From the NCBI RefSeq assembly GCF_026262505.1, contig NC_067207.1, forward strand, positions 31,030,082 through 31,094,081: a stretch of DNA of 64,000 nt, in the 5' to 3' direction. The translations under genes were made by a program, and so were the position numbers. Source of the stretch: Trichomonas vaginalis G3 (taxonomy: Eukaryota; Parabasalia; Trichomonadida; Trichomonadidae). Shown one piece after another: positions 38,282 to 50,700 of this stretch. Numbering within the stretch: the first letter of the stretch is position 1; each line of letters starts with the position of its first letter. Under the pieces are notes generated by a model. The model ran no database searches. It was not told where the DNA came from and saw only the letters and a list, made by a program, of their open reading frames with translations.

Positions 38282-40200
38282 CTATCCTAAATTTGTGTCA
38301 GCATCGCAATCAAAATGCAAAGAAGATGGTTTGTTGTTATGATCAATAACAATATTTTCAAAATTTTCTATTTCATCACTATCAGATTCTTTTTCTACAC
38401 CATATAGCTTAAGTAACATTACAATTTCGTATGAATTATCACGTTTTGCAAGCTCAAGAAGACTTGTTCCATCTTGAAAATTATAGTTTACATTAGCACC
38501 TTTTTCTATTAATACTGATGCAACGTATTCCATTTTTGCATAAAGTGCATAATAAAGAATTGGAAATCCTTGATTATCTACTGCATTAATATCTGCGCCA
38601 TTGTTAATTAGAATTAGCGAAACATCTTGCATTTCATTTAGAATAGAAACAACTAAAGGAGTCATTCCTTTCTTATTTTTTCGATTAATATCGATACCAT
38701 GAGAAATAAGAAATTCTACTGTCTCTTTTGAGTGCAGAACTGATGACTCATGTAGTAATGATTTGCCTGATTTTGATATCACATTAATTTCGGCTCCATG
38801 CTTTAAGAATATTTCAGCAGCTCGTAATGAATTGAATAAGATTGCTTTGTAAAAAGGAGTTTTTCCTTCAACATCTTTTGAATCAATTTTTGCTCCATTT
38901 TCAATTAGTAAATTCAAGATATCAACGATATCATCTCTGACTGCATAATGCAATGCTGTGAATCCATTGTTATCTTCCAAATCAATTTCACAATTGTGTG
39001 AAAGTAATATTTTTTTATCTCTATGTTATTGAAATAAGCAGATCTTTGGAGTGGTGTCCATCCATGTTCATTCTTTTGATTGACATCTGCACCATGAGAA
39101 ATTAAAATTTCTGCAATTTCTTTTCTATTATAAATTGCTGCATATTGAAGCGGTTGGTCTTCAAATTTGTCATAATTTACATTAACATTAAGAGAAAGTA
39201 AAAACTTGCAGAGTTCAATACGATTATTTACAATTGAACTCAAAAATATTGGCTGAAGTTTATCTATATCCTTTTTCACTTCTTCATTGCCTTCAATATA
39301 TACTTTGAGCAATGGTATTGAATAATTTTGAAAAGGAAAAGAAGCAAGATATAATATGAAGTCGTCAAAGTTATATTTGATAGCCATTAGCATTGCTTCT
39401 TGATTTAGAGCTTTTATTGCTGCTTTGGAGCTTATTTTTAAGTCAGATTTCTCTAAAATTTCCGTCAATATCTTATTATTATATGAGTAAATTGCATTTT
39501 TCAATGCCTTTCTATTAAGCTTTTTGACTTTAACGCATTCGTTAATAATATCTATGTTCGCTCCGATAAATGAAACCTCCATACAAAATGTTGTAATTTC
39601 ACTGTTGAAATTATTGAGTAAATGATAGAAAATATTAACTGCTCCGTAGAATGAACAGCATTCAATAGGATATAATGGCTCTGATCTACTAGTAAAATGA
39701 AATAATTCTTTTGGCTTTAAATCATTTTGCAATATATATTCGAGAAACATTTTAATGTCATCATACATTATAATATGATGCAGTTCGTCGTTCTTTGGCA
39801 TCCTAAATTGATAAGGAATTTCAAGATCATCAAATGAAATGTCTCCTTGTAAGTAAATTGCTAGATTTGTATCTAAATTCTCAATTTCTGATTGTGTTAA
39901 TTTGAAATTAATAAAGCATAATTTTAATAAATTCCAATATTGTTCGGAAGAACGATGATTCATGCACGAAGCCTTAGTAAGGAGTCTTACAATTGTAATA
40001 CGTTCGATTTTGTATTTGTCAATTAAAATCGATTTGATATCATTAAAAATTTTGCCCAATTGGTCCCCATCTTCAATGGTTAAGTGATACAATTTATTAA
40101 TAATCTCTTCAAAGTCTTTTGTCTCGCTCTTGATTTGGTTACAAATGGTTTCTAACAATTCCTCATTAGCCATAAATATATAAATTGAAATTGAAAACAT
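38282..40200 (-). CDS. DUF3447/ankyrin-repeat protein, one frameshift
   Basis: Start probably the ATG at 40173 (MANEELLETICNQIKSE). Residues about 150-220 have CCSFYGAVNIFYHLLNN and SFIGANIDIINEC, the DUF3447 pattern common in T. vaginalis. Ankyrin repeats follow. Near 39010 a seven-base A run is one short and shifts the frame from 38914-40200 to 38282-38980, after which about six ankyrin repeats continue (NGFTALHYAV, EGKTPFYKA, NKKGMTPLV, DNQGFPILYYA). The combined length is about 630 aa. A protein-interaction role in the cytoplasm is expected from the family. Confidence 0.88.
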
Positions 40201-40721
40201 TCATTGAATATTTTGAAAAAGAAATTGGATTTTCAGAAATGAATTTCTTAGAGAATCAATGAGTACTCATTGAATAATTCGACAAACATTAAAAATTTCA
40301 AAACTCAAGTCTGAGTTTCATCCATTCAATTTCTCATTATTCATATCTCAGAATCCCAACATACAATTGGCGCCAAACTTCACTAATAACTATCTGTATA
40401 TGTGTTTATATTTCATTCTGAATCTCAAGCCTCTTGCATCATTATTTTTTGTCAATGTTTTCTTACAATGTTGTAAGCAATTACAACATTTGAAAATTGG
40501 TCAAACTTTCTTTGTTCTAATAGGAATAGGCAATCCAATGATCCGCTTATTTTAAAAAGCCTCATTTCATCAAACATTAAAGATTTCCATAATTTATATT
40601 GGGCCCAAATTCCAAAAGACATAGTATAATTGGTTAAATATTCATCCAAACAAATTATTAATAATATTATTTAACAAACAAATCATAGTATGAAAAAATA
40701 ACATAAAGAACTGATGTTAAG
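40201..40721. other. Intergenic region between ankyrin and coiled-coil genes
   Basis: About 520 bp with no supportable gene on either strand and no repeat recognised. Confidence 0.6.
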
Positions 40722-41594
40722 CTAATTATCGTCAGCAAGATTGTCTTTGTTGATGGCCGCTTTCACCTCTTCAATTTCAGCCAATTGCTTGTTCCTTAAC
40801 TGGAGGAATACTTTGCATTTTTCGAAGTGCTTTCTCCTTGCTGCTTCAAGCTTCCTTTTGAGTCTACCGATCTGATTAACGTCTTCTGCAAACTCGCTTG
40901 ACATCGTTGAAGACTCTTCGAACCCATCTCTCTGGGCTCTAAGCTGCTCATGTTTAGTAATTTCGTCTTGTAATTCTTGAGATAGTTTTTGAATTTCGTC
41001 TTTTTGCTTTTGAATTGTATCATATATCTGAGAAAGTCTGTATGAATTAATCTGGTTTTGCTGCTTATCTATTTCTTCATCCATTTGCATGATATTCATT
41101 CGAAGAGTTTGTACTAAACGCTTTCCATTCTCTTCTTCCTCTTCTAGTGTATTAATTTGAGTAATTGAAAGTGCAGACCTAATCATGTCAAGCTGTTTTT
41201 GTAATTTAACGCTTTCATTTTCAAATTTAAATTTTGCTGTTTGAAATTCTTCTTTATTAACAGCTTGATCGTCATCTTCAGGGTCAATTTCATCATTGAA
41301 GTTAGATTTTTGTTGTTTTTCTAGAAGTGAATTTTGTAATGCAATGTATTGAGATCTTAAGGGCTTTACTTCGCACTGAATTTGGGCAATTTCTTGATTT
41401 AATCTAGTAAATTGTTCGGATAAGCTTTGATTTCCTGAAATTGAAGTTGTACTCGCCCGGATTGTACGTTTCTCAGGCCGTTGAGTTGTTATTCTGATAG
41501 TTCGAGAAGAATTTAGAGTTGACTGTGGTCTACTAGATGTGATAATTCTCGAAGAATTCATCGGAGTTAACTTTTTTAATCGCGACGAATTCAT
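40722..41594 (-). CDS. Coiled-coil protein
   Basis: 290 aa from the ATG at 41594. The first 55 residues are Ser/Arg/Thr-rich with four NSSR words (MNSSRLKK, MNSSRIIT, LNSSRTIR). Residues about 60-285 form a nearly continuous coiled coil with an acidic insert DEIDPEDDDQ. Such basic head plus rod proteins are common in the trichomonad cytoskeleton, but no specific family was recognised. Intact, host-type gene between two ankyrin genes on the same strand. Confidence 0.75.
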   Translation of the reverse strand: MNSSRLKKLTPMNSSRIITSSRPQSTLNSSRTIRITTQRPEKRTIRASTTSISGNQSLSEQFTRLNQEIAQIQCEVKPLRSQYIALQNSLLEKQQKSNFNDEIDPEDDDQAVNKEEFQTAKFKFENESVKLQKQLDMIRSALSITQINTLEEEEENGKRLVQTLRMNIMQMDEEIDKQQNQINSYRLSQIYDTIQKQKDEIQKLSQELQDEITKHEQLRAQRDGFEESSTMSSEFAEDVNQIGRLKRKLEAARRKHFEKCKVFLQLRNKQLAEIEEVKAAINKDNLADDN

Positions 41595-41851
41595 CAAAAA
41601 TAAAAAAATAAAATGTTTTTATCAAGAGCAATACTGTATTATTCAAAATATTGCAAAATTAGCAAATATCGAAAATTAAACCGTGAATATCATCACAACC
41701 CAAAAATTGAATAATAAAACTTCTATAAACAACTTAAACAATTATCAAAATATTTTTATTTAGAGTTTGTATAAAATAATTCTAATAAGTGCCAATCATT
41801 AATCATCAAATTCCATTAGTCCATGGAAATGATTTTCTTTGCTTTCCTTTT

Positions 41852-44027
41852 CTATAATTGAAGAGCAGTTTTTCCGTAAATATCTTTGGCATCAGCATCT
41901 ATTCCATTAGAAATCAGAAGCTCTCTAATTCCGTGATTTGAGTGTTTTGAAGCCAAATGAAGAGCAGTTCTCTCTTTATAATCTTTTGCATTGATATCAG
42001 CGTCGTGTGACAAAAGATCTGTAATAATAACAGAAAGGTTATTCATTGTTGCATAATGTAAGGCTGTTCTTCCTTTATTGTCTTTTGCATTGACATCTGC
42101 GCCACGTTCAATAAGAATTTCCCCTATTAATTCATATCCCTTTATCAAAGCATTATGAAGAGGAGATTTTTGTTCATGATCCTTTGCATTAATATCTATT
42201 CCAGTTGAAATAAGCTCCTCAATTAAAATTTCTACTTCATCTGATGAAACATAATGAAGTGCGTTTTTTCCAAATTTATCTAAGGCATTGATTTCAGCAC
42301 CACTCGATATAAGAAAATGTATTAAATCAAAATTAGATGATTGAACTGCTAAATGAAGAGCGGTTGCTCCATTAATATCCTTAGCATTCACATCAGTTCC
42401 ATTTGAAATTAATATTTCAGCTATTTTTACATAGCCAAATATTGGTGGATCATATTTATATTTATTCCAAAGTAAATATTCTGCTAAATAGTGTAGAGGA
42501 GTTTTTTCTTGTTCGTCTATTACTGTAACATCAGCTCCATTTGATATAAAAAGTTCAACCATATCATACCGATTTTTTGCGCTGCTTTATGAAGAAGTGT
42601 TTTTGAATTATTATCGAAAGTATTGACATCAGCGCCATGAGCGATTAGTAATTTGGCAATTTCAATATTTAGATCAACTGCATTGTGGAGAGCTGTAGCT
42701 ACAGTGTTTTTCTTGGTATTGATATTTGCACCGCTTTCAAGTAAAATCTTGACGGTTTCTATGTTATCATAATATGTAGCATAATGAAGAGCTGTTTCTC
42801 CAAGTTCATTAACATCATTTATATTTATTCCATGTGAAATAAGCATTTTTACTGTCTCAGCACAGTCTGAAAGTGCTGCATAATGAAGAGCTTTTTTTTA
42901 TAATCAAATTTTGTATTAACATCAATACCACGCGATATAAGAAGCTCAGCAATATCTTTATTATCAGATTGTACAGCAATTTGAAAATTAGATTTGCAAT
43001 TATCCATATTTATATTGTGTGAAATAAGAAATTCTGCAATTAATCTGTTCCCATATTGTGCTGCATGAAAAAAGGCTGAATAATAATTTTTATCACGTGT
43101 ATTTATATCTACACCATGAGATATCAAATATTCGCAAAGAGATGGAAAATTGAAACGAACTGAAAAAGGAAAACACTTCTTGTAATTCTTTGATGTATCT
43201 AAATAAACTAAAAACGCTTGTAGATTATTATATTTATGGCAATATTCCATTTCGATTTTCAAATTGTGTTCGTTCATAAGATAAGTAACAAAGTCGATAT
43301 TATGTGAAATAATTGCATATTCCATGCAGCTATCGTATGGTTTTGTCTCTTTCAAACACTCATTAATTATGTCCGGATTTCCCCCTAAAAATGAAAGTTT
43401 CAGGCAATTTGAATTAATCAATGGTTTAAACTTTGTTCTAAGAAACTTAAAACAATTGACTGCGCCATGATAACAACATAATTCAAGTAAAGAATATCCG
43501 TATTTTGATTCTGGATAAAATTCACTTTTCAGGTTTTGCCTTTCATTAAAACCTTCTTTTTCTGTAAGAGATATAAATAACTCTTTGTCATCGGTCATGA
43601 TTGCACTGTGAATAGAATCTTTTTCATGAACATCTAAAGAAAAATTTTGGGATTCAAGCTTAACAATATCGTAGTCAATTAATATGCCGAATTCTTTATA
43701 AAGAAAGTAAAGAAAAGGAATTGATGTGTGTTTGGGGACTCTTGGGTGATACTCTTCATATAATTTCTTAAATAGGGACCAGTATGACTTAAAATATCTG
43801 CAATTGTATTTTGAAGCCGTTGAAAGTATTTTTAAGAGCTGAGATGGTAAGAACATTTTAGATTGTATCAATTCTCTTTTGATAACTTGGAAAATATTGT
43901 TGATTTCATCTTCATTGTAAGTATGTAGTCTGTACAACGAATTAAAATTATCGTTATAATCTTTGCTTAACTGCATAAGCTCATCATATAAATCGTTAAC
44001 CATTGAATTTAAAAATCTAATGGTCAT
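41852..44027 (-). CDS. DUF3447/ankyrin-repeat protein, two frameshifts
   Basis: Three adjoining frames: 44027-42849, 42846-42520 and 42562-41852. The first carries DUF3447 (CCYHGAVNCFKFL, then SFLGGNPDIINECLKE) and the first ankyrin repeats; the others carry roughly ten more (GETALHYAT, KTLLHKAA, EKTPLHYLAE, GATALHLAV, GRTALHYAT). Breaks lie at an A8 run near 42893 and an A run near 42572. Joined length about 720 aa. The start may be the internal MVNDLYDELMQL at 44003. Same family as the gene at 38282-40200. Confidence 0.88.
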
Positions 44028-45748
44028 TATTAATAAATAATGTTGTATTAATAATATTATATGTAATGACTACTTTCCTATTATCTAGGAAATGAATTCT
44101 TTAAAAAAATTAGATATCGATAATAAATCTTTGTAAAAAGGTGATCATTTCAAATTAAAGCATGGATATCTTTTATAAATTCTCTCTGATTTCCCTTTCA
44201 ATATAACCCTTAGAAATTCCGCACAAATTATTGAGAAGAATTCAATTATTCAGCAATAATAGCTAAACACTAACTAATATTAATCAAATATGGATAAAGT
44301 GTAATAAACAGAAATTCATCAAAAGTGACAGCTCTCAATTTTTTGACATTTGTAAATTCTAAATTGAATGAGAAAAATGAAATAATACTAAGCATAATAC
44401 AATATTCTAGATTTAATTATAATTAGGAAAAGTTAGTTTTGAGAGTACTTTTCATAGGCATATAGAATGAAATCTTCTGAAAAATAATATCACATAAACT
44501 CATATTATTTTCTAATATATAACTATTTTATATAAAAATCAAATTCAATGATCTTAAAAGCGAAGGATAAACCTCAAAATTTACGAATATAATGAGTGGG
44601 AATATAATGCTTATCTATCATAAAACCATATGAAATATCAATTTTTGCTTTACGCCTAATTTTTGACGACAATTAGCAAAAAATGTTAAATGTTAACACT
44701 CAGTCCATTTGAATATGAAAAATAAAATTGACTTTGATTAAATGTTTTTATTTATCATGCAATTCTTCTTGCGACCAAAGATTTGAATAAAAGTTCAAAA
44801 AATAAGATAGCTTAAAAAATAATATACGGTAGTGTTTACTAATAGATGAATAGTATATAAATTCTATTAAAATGGATTTGATCCAAAAAAATATATAAAA
44901 TTTGATCATAAATAAAATCGTTTTAAATTACTTCTTCATTTAAATTATAACAATTATTTTTGATTTTATATTTTTTTGGATCAAATCCATTTTAATAGAA
45001 TTTATATACTATTCATCTATTAGTAAACACTACCGTATATTATTTTTTAAGCTATCTTATTTTTTGAACTTTTATTCAAATCTTTGGTCGCAAGAAGAAT
45101 TGCATGATAAATAAAAACATTTAATCAAAGTCAATTTTATTTTTCATATTCAAATGGACTGAGTGTTAACATTTAACATTTTTTGCTAATTGTCGTCAAA
45201 AATTAGGCGTAAAGCAAAAATTGATATTTCATATGGTTTTATGATAGATAAGCATTATATTCCCACTCATTATATTCGTAAATTTTGAGGTTTATCCTTC
45301 GCTTTTAAGATCATTGAATTTGATTTTTATATAAAATAGTTATATATTAGAAAATAATATGAGTTTATGTGATATTATTTTTCAGAAGATTTTGTGTTCT
45401 TCTTCAAAATTTTACTTTTTTATTAAAAAGAATCTTTACAAAATATACATTTACTTTAATTAATATTTAAAAACGTGCTCTATCAAAAGTTCCAAAAATT
45501 CAATATTTTAGCTTTTCTGATGTGTCACTTTTGATGAGTTTCTGTTTACAACAAATGCACATTGTAACAGAATAGAACAATCACCAAATTTTTTTTGAAA
45601 TTAAAAAATAAAAGTAAAAAGTATAAAGTAATCTAACCAAAAAAGATATTTAAAAGAATTTTGGAAAAAACAGAATAAGGATAATGATATTATTTTAGAT
45701 ACACAATCGATGTACTGAAGAATAATCCGGTAAAATGATGATATAAAA
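44028..45748. other. Non-coding region left of element C
   Basis: AT-rich, dominated by a large inverted repeat (separate entry). No gene supported. Its right edge holds ATAAAA (45743-45748), the first copy of element C's target duplication. Confidence 0.65.
44470..45392. repeat. 430-bp-arm inverted repeat (palindromic element)
   Basis: Arms 44470-44900 and 44963-45392 are almost perfect inverted copies, spacer about 62 bp. Farther out a second inverted pair (around 44316-44343 and 45512-45545, core CAAAAGTGACA/TGTCACTTTTG) suggests a larger, older palindrome. No reading frame. May be a foldback transposon or a recombination product. Confidence 0.85.
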
Positions 45749-46033
45749 AGTAGTATAATATGATGGGTTTTGTGACTTTTTTTGTAAACGTAAGAATTCA
45801 TACAATATCGAGCAATTTTGTATTATTTTTTTTTACATACGAAGTAAAAAATGTATGATTCTTACGGTTTTTATTCTTACGTTTTTGAATAAATCAAGAT
45901 TTAAAAAATTTTCAAAAACGTAAGACATTTACACTCAACCCATACATAATGAAATAAAAAAAATAAAAAAATTTAAAAAACAAACTTTAAAAATTCATGT
46001 CTTACATTTTTGAATAATTTATTTTTTTAATTC
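45749..46033. repeat. Left terminal inverted repeat of element C
   Basis: Begins AGTAGTATAATATGATGGG and ends TTTTTTTAATTC eight bases before the first gene. It contains several ACGTAAGAAT/CTTACGTTTTTG words. Matches 63236-63520 along its full length. Confidence 0.95.
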
Positions 46034-46041
46034 TTACATAA

Positions 46042-46422
46042 ATGACCCAACAAGTAAAACCAGATAAAATAGATTATCGAATTTTAGAGGATGGTGTTCC
46101 TGTTTATATTCAAAGATTTAAAGGGAAGCAATATTATAGAATTGTTAATCCTGAATACATAAAACATTTATTTAAAAAGGAAGACTGTGAATTATTAAAC
46201 GTTAATGAATATGAAACCGTTAAATCAAAATTGAAATATAAATATATTGGAAGTGATGAAAGATGCAAAGATAAAGATAAAGTTTATACAGTTTCATATA
46301 ATGAATGGAAAACCAATAAGATAAGAAAACATTTAGGAGATTATGGTAAAAGTTCCGAATTCTTCAAATCTAGTATGTACGAGAGAGTAAAAGAAATTAG
46401 AAATAATTATTTTCATGAATGA
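46042..46422 (+). CDS. Hypothetical protein, element C
   Basis: 126 aa, starting nine bases past the inverted repeat, so its promoter (TTTTTTTAATTCTTACATAAATG) lies in the repeat. Tyr/Lys-rich, with DGVPVYIQRFKGKQYYRIV near the start. No domain recognised. Confidence 0.65.
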   Translation: MTQQVKPDKIDYRILEDGVPVYIQRFKGKQYYRIVNPEYIKHLFKKEDCELLNVNEYETVKSKLKYKYIGSDERCKDKDKVYTVSYNEWKTNKIRKHLGDYGKSSEFFKSSMYERVKEIRNNYFHE

Positions 46423-46543
46423 AAGATTCACTACCATAATGAAATAAAAAATATTTTTTTAAAAAATAAACTTTAAAAATTCATGTCTTACGAAAAATTA
46501 AAACTTAGTTATGTTTATTATTTTATTTTTTATTTTGTATGAA

Positions 46544-47656
46544 ATGAGCGTCAAAACTAACGATGTTAAAAATTTAGGATTCACAAACGAGGAAATAAAG
46601 GATATATTAGAGGAGGCAGGTTATGAAGTTGATAAATATTATTTAAGAAATTGTAAAAAATTTGCGGAGTTTTTAAATGAGTTTGATTATGATGGAAAAA
46701 TGAATAAAGATGATGTTATAAATTTCTTATATCCCACATCTGAAGAAGAAAAACCTAAAGAACCTGATGTTTTCCCTGAATATTATGAAGAACGGATTAA
46801 ACAAGATGAATATTATAACGATGAGATTGAGAAATTGGAACAATCAAGAAAAGAAATAGATGAAAGAATTAAGGAATTAAGAGAAGTTGAAAAATATAAT
46901 GAGAATGAAGTAGAGGGTTTAATGAATATCCCAGCTTCAGAATCAGAAGTTCAAAAATCACATGAGGAAAGATATAAAAATTACTTTTTGGAATCTACTA
47001 AAAATTTATTAGATGGTGATATTGACGAAACACTTTCAGAAGAAGGTACAAAATTTATTCATAAACATAAGCTTCAGTTTATTGACGATGAAGATTATCC
47101 TTGTATCCTGCTTTCACCACCTTTAGATTCTGAAAAATTCAAAAAAGCACTGAAAAATGTAACATATGCAACAAATACGATTAAGAAAGAAGACCATGAT
47201 ATTTACACAAATTATTATTTAAATAAATGCACAGGTGTTGATAAAGTTTTTGATTTATTAGATAAAATATCAAAAGAAACCATTGGTACATATAAAATTT
47301 TATGCGATTGTGGTTTCATTATTGAAGATACCAATAATGTTTCATATGAAAGAACAGCACCGAAGGAAGACGAAGTTGAAAGGTCTATACCATTCGTTAT
47401 TAAGAACATAAAAGATATGAAAACTTATAAACATTATATTTATTCATTTATTTCAGAAAAAATGGAAGCAACCCATAAAACATCATCTCATCATTTTATA
47501 GCTATTCATACATTCCTTTTCAAAGTTGTGAAATTAAATAAGACAGGAATTAGATTTAATGTATCAGGGTACGCATTCTTGAGTAAATTAAAATGTATTC
47601 GTCACGTCGCAGATGATAAAAATTTATGTGTTCTTAATTCATTTTATGGACTTTAG
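46544..47656 (+). CDS. Hypothetical protein upstream of PolB
   Basis: 370 aa from the ATG at 46544 (MSVKTNDVKNLGF), chosen because TTTATTTTGTATGAAATG is the element promoter form; the frame is open 11 codons upstream. Helical charged N-part (EEEKPKEPDVFPEYYEERI, then a coiled coil), and a cysteine-containing C-part (YKILCDCGFIIED, HHFIAIHTFLFKVV). No family recognised. Position directly before the polymerase would suit a replication accessory or terminal protein; this is speculation. Confidence 0.7.
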   Translation: MSVKTNDVKNLGFTNEEIKDILEEAGYEVDKYYLRNCKKFAEFLNEFDYDGKMNKDDVINFLYPTSEEEKPKEPDVFPEYYEERIKQDEYYNDEIEKLEQSRKEIDERIKELREVEKYNENEVEGLMNIPASESEVQKSHEERYKNYFLESTKNLLDGDIDETLSEEGTKFIHKHKLQFIDDEDYPCILLSPPLDSEKFKKALKNVTYATNTIKKEDHDIYTNYYLNKCTGVDKVFDLLDKISKETIGTYKILCDCGFIIEDTNNVSYERTAPKEDEVERSIPFVIKNIKDMKTYKHYIYSFISEKMEATHKTSSHHFIAIHTFLFKVVKLNKTGIRFNVSGYAFLSKLKCIRHVADDKNLCVLNSFYGL

Positions 47657-47660
47657 CCCT

Positions 47661-47675
47661 GGACTCTCTGAGTCT
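47661..47675. repeat. Micro-hairpin, 3-base loop (intergenic)
   Basis: GGACTC-TCT-GAGTCT, five bases after the stop of the 370-aa gene. First of a family of GC-rich triloop hairpins in element C. Confidence 0.6.
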
Positions 47676-47736
47676 CGGACTTTAAAAAAAATAAACTTTA
47701 TTTTTATTTATTTTTTTAATTTTTATTCTTACATAA

Positions 47737-50700
47737 ATGAACAAAAACGGAACAGCAAAAATGAATGATAATCAAATTAGAGCAGAAGGTAGAAGGTTAT
47801 TTAAACGCTTCTATAACATTCCTGATGGTGCTAATCCTAAAACTCGTAGAAGCTATTTAAATGAAGCCATAGATGCATATGAAGGGTTTGACATTTCATC
47901 AGAAAGTGAGAGATTAGCAAGAATGTTAAACGTTAATATTGATTTCTATTATTGTGATCCTCAACCAGAAGACGTGGACATAAATAAGGTAGACTTTCCA
48001 TTAGTGGAATCAATAATGATAGATCCAGAATTTGAAACAGTAAATATTTTATTAACACAGAGTCCATGTGGAAAACTTCACGCTGACAGAATTACAGACG
48101 TTGAAGCACTCACAGGATATAAAGTTTGCCCCTTTTGCAAAGAAGAAGTATATTCTATCCGTGATGATCCAGAAAGGAAAAACCAAAGAAGATTTTTAAA
48201 ACATTGTGAGAAATGTAAAGAAAATAATGGAAGATTAATTCAAGACGTTCAATTGCAAAACACACAACAACCATATGCACCACATATCACGAAACAGAAG
48301 ATATATCAATGGCTATTAGCACATAATTTGCAGGAATATTATAAACCAACAAGATATTATATTACTTTTGACTTCGAAACATTAGAGACTAAAGAAGAAC
48401 TTCAACTTTCCGAATGTGCAACTTTGAACGCTTACTTAAAACCATTTATGGTATCATCAACTGTCAAAATAAAGCCGCAAACGGACTCTTTGAGTCCTGA
48501 GGTCGTAGACCGAAGCGGCGAGGTCGTAGACCGTGATAAAACATTTACGAGGAATTTTTGCTTAACATCAAGTGATTCGTTCATCTCTGATTGGATTGAA
48601 TTTTTATTTTCAACCTGTTCATTAGTTGTTGAATCAAATATTGAACAATATGAAGAATTATTGAAGCCGCAAACGGACTCTTTGAGTCCTGAAGGTCTTT
48701 CAGACCAAACGGTGGGGACTTTGTCCCATACATTAAATGAAAAACAGAAGGAAGCATTTAAAGAACTTCTAGATGAAGAATTTAATAAAGTAAATATCAT
48801 TGGTTTTAATTCGGGAAAGTTTGATTTAAATTTAATTCTTCGTGATTTAAACACTGCAAAATGGAAGATAAAATCAATGCTGGGTTCTTCTTCTCAATTT
48901 AAGCAAGTCATTGTAAAGAAAACAAACTGTCCATATGAATTAAGATTTATTGACATCAGAAATTATATAGCGGGTGGAACATTAGACCAATTCACTCAAG
49001 ATTTCGGAAACAATAAATCACGTGTTAAATCCTTTTTCCCTTATCAATTCATCACATGGGAGAATTACGAAGAAGAATTATATAAAGTGGAACCATTCAC
49101 TCAAGATTCATTTTATTCAGCATTAACTCAAGAAACTATATCCGATTCAGATTATCAAATATATCTCAATGATGCTAAAAACTTTAAGAATAGATTAGAA
49201 TATTTTATTCATTATTGCAATAAAGATGTTGAAATTATGATTGACCCAATTGATAAAATTATTGAAGAAACATTTGTTTATAAAATTGACATGCTCCATA
49301 ATCTTTCTTTATCATCGAATGCTTCAATGATTCGTTACGCTTTAGCATATAAAGACTTTAATCCTAATGAAAAATATCCTGAGGAAGAGATAGAATCAAG
49401 TTTTGAATTAACGAAAAAGTATTGGAAATATAAAATTGAATCATATAAGAAACAAGATGAAAAAGCAGAAAGGGATACTAAAAATAATGTTTCAATGGAT
49501 GATTTTCAATACTATCACGATTTAATCCTTTCATCTAAATGCAAAATGTGTGGTAAAGCGTTTACATATGCAAATAAACCAACATTGGATAGAATCGATA
49601 ATGAAAAACCACATACCAAAGAAAATTGTCAGTTAATGTGTTGTTATTGCAATGTCGTAAAATCAAATAAAGATGAAGATGTTCAACGTTTAAGAATCAA
49701 TTTAAGAAATTATGCATTAAAAAATAATTTACCAATGACTTTAGATTCAGTTGAAGCTTATCACATTCTCCGTAATGGAATTACTGGTGGTTTATCAAAT
49801 GTTCAACATAGAGTAAATCTTAAAGGAATCACGCACATTAATAAACTTTCATATAATCCAGAAACTAAAACTGTATCAAATGAGGACACCACCAACATTA
49901 TGACTCATTTTGTTGGAGTTGATTTTAATTCATTATATCCTTCATCATTTTCATCTAATCCTCATGATTTCATTCAATATACTAACCATAAAATGTATAT
50001 GCCGGGAAGATTGAATGGTGTTATCATTTGTGATACAGCAACAAAGAAAGCAAAAGCATTGGGAATTATTAGAAAGAAAAATACTTTATTCGTGGCTGAA
50101 GTAAAGGGTCACATTGATGAAAAATACATTAATGATTACATAAACTTTTTACCGATAATAAGAAACTTGGATATTATCACAGATGAAAAAACAATTGGCA
50201 GTTTTATGTATAATTACATGAAATCAAACAATCTACCAGTTGACCAGAAACAAAGAAAATTAACTCAGTTAGCATCAACACACAACCAATATCAACCATT
50301 TTCTTCTTATTATCTTTGGTATCTAATAGACAGATTTCATTTTATCATCGATGATATTCAATCAATTTTAACATTTACTAAAAACACTTGTTTTAATGAA
50401 TTTGCGAACGAATTTATGAATGAAAGACAAAAGGCTGAATTAGAAGGAAATAAAGGAAAAAGTTTATTTTGCAAGATTTCACTTAATGGATCATATGGTT
50501 ACGATGCAATGAATACACAAAATTACGCAAAGACTAAAATAATGAATGCACAGAAGGCACGCGTTGCATGTATGTCAAATAAGTTTAAAAACATAAGAGA
50601 AATAGGAGAGGATACATATCAAGTGATGCTCAAAGATAGATTTTATAGATGTGATACATGTTTACAAGAGGCATTCTTCACTTTAGATAATGCTAAATAC

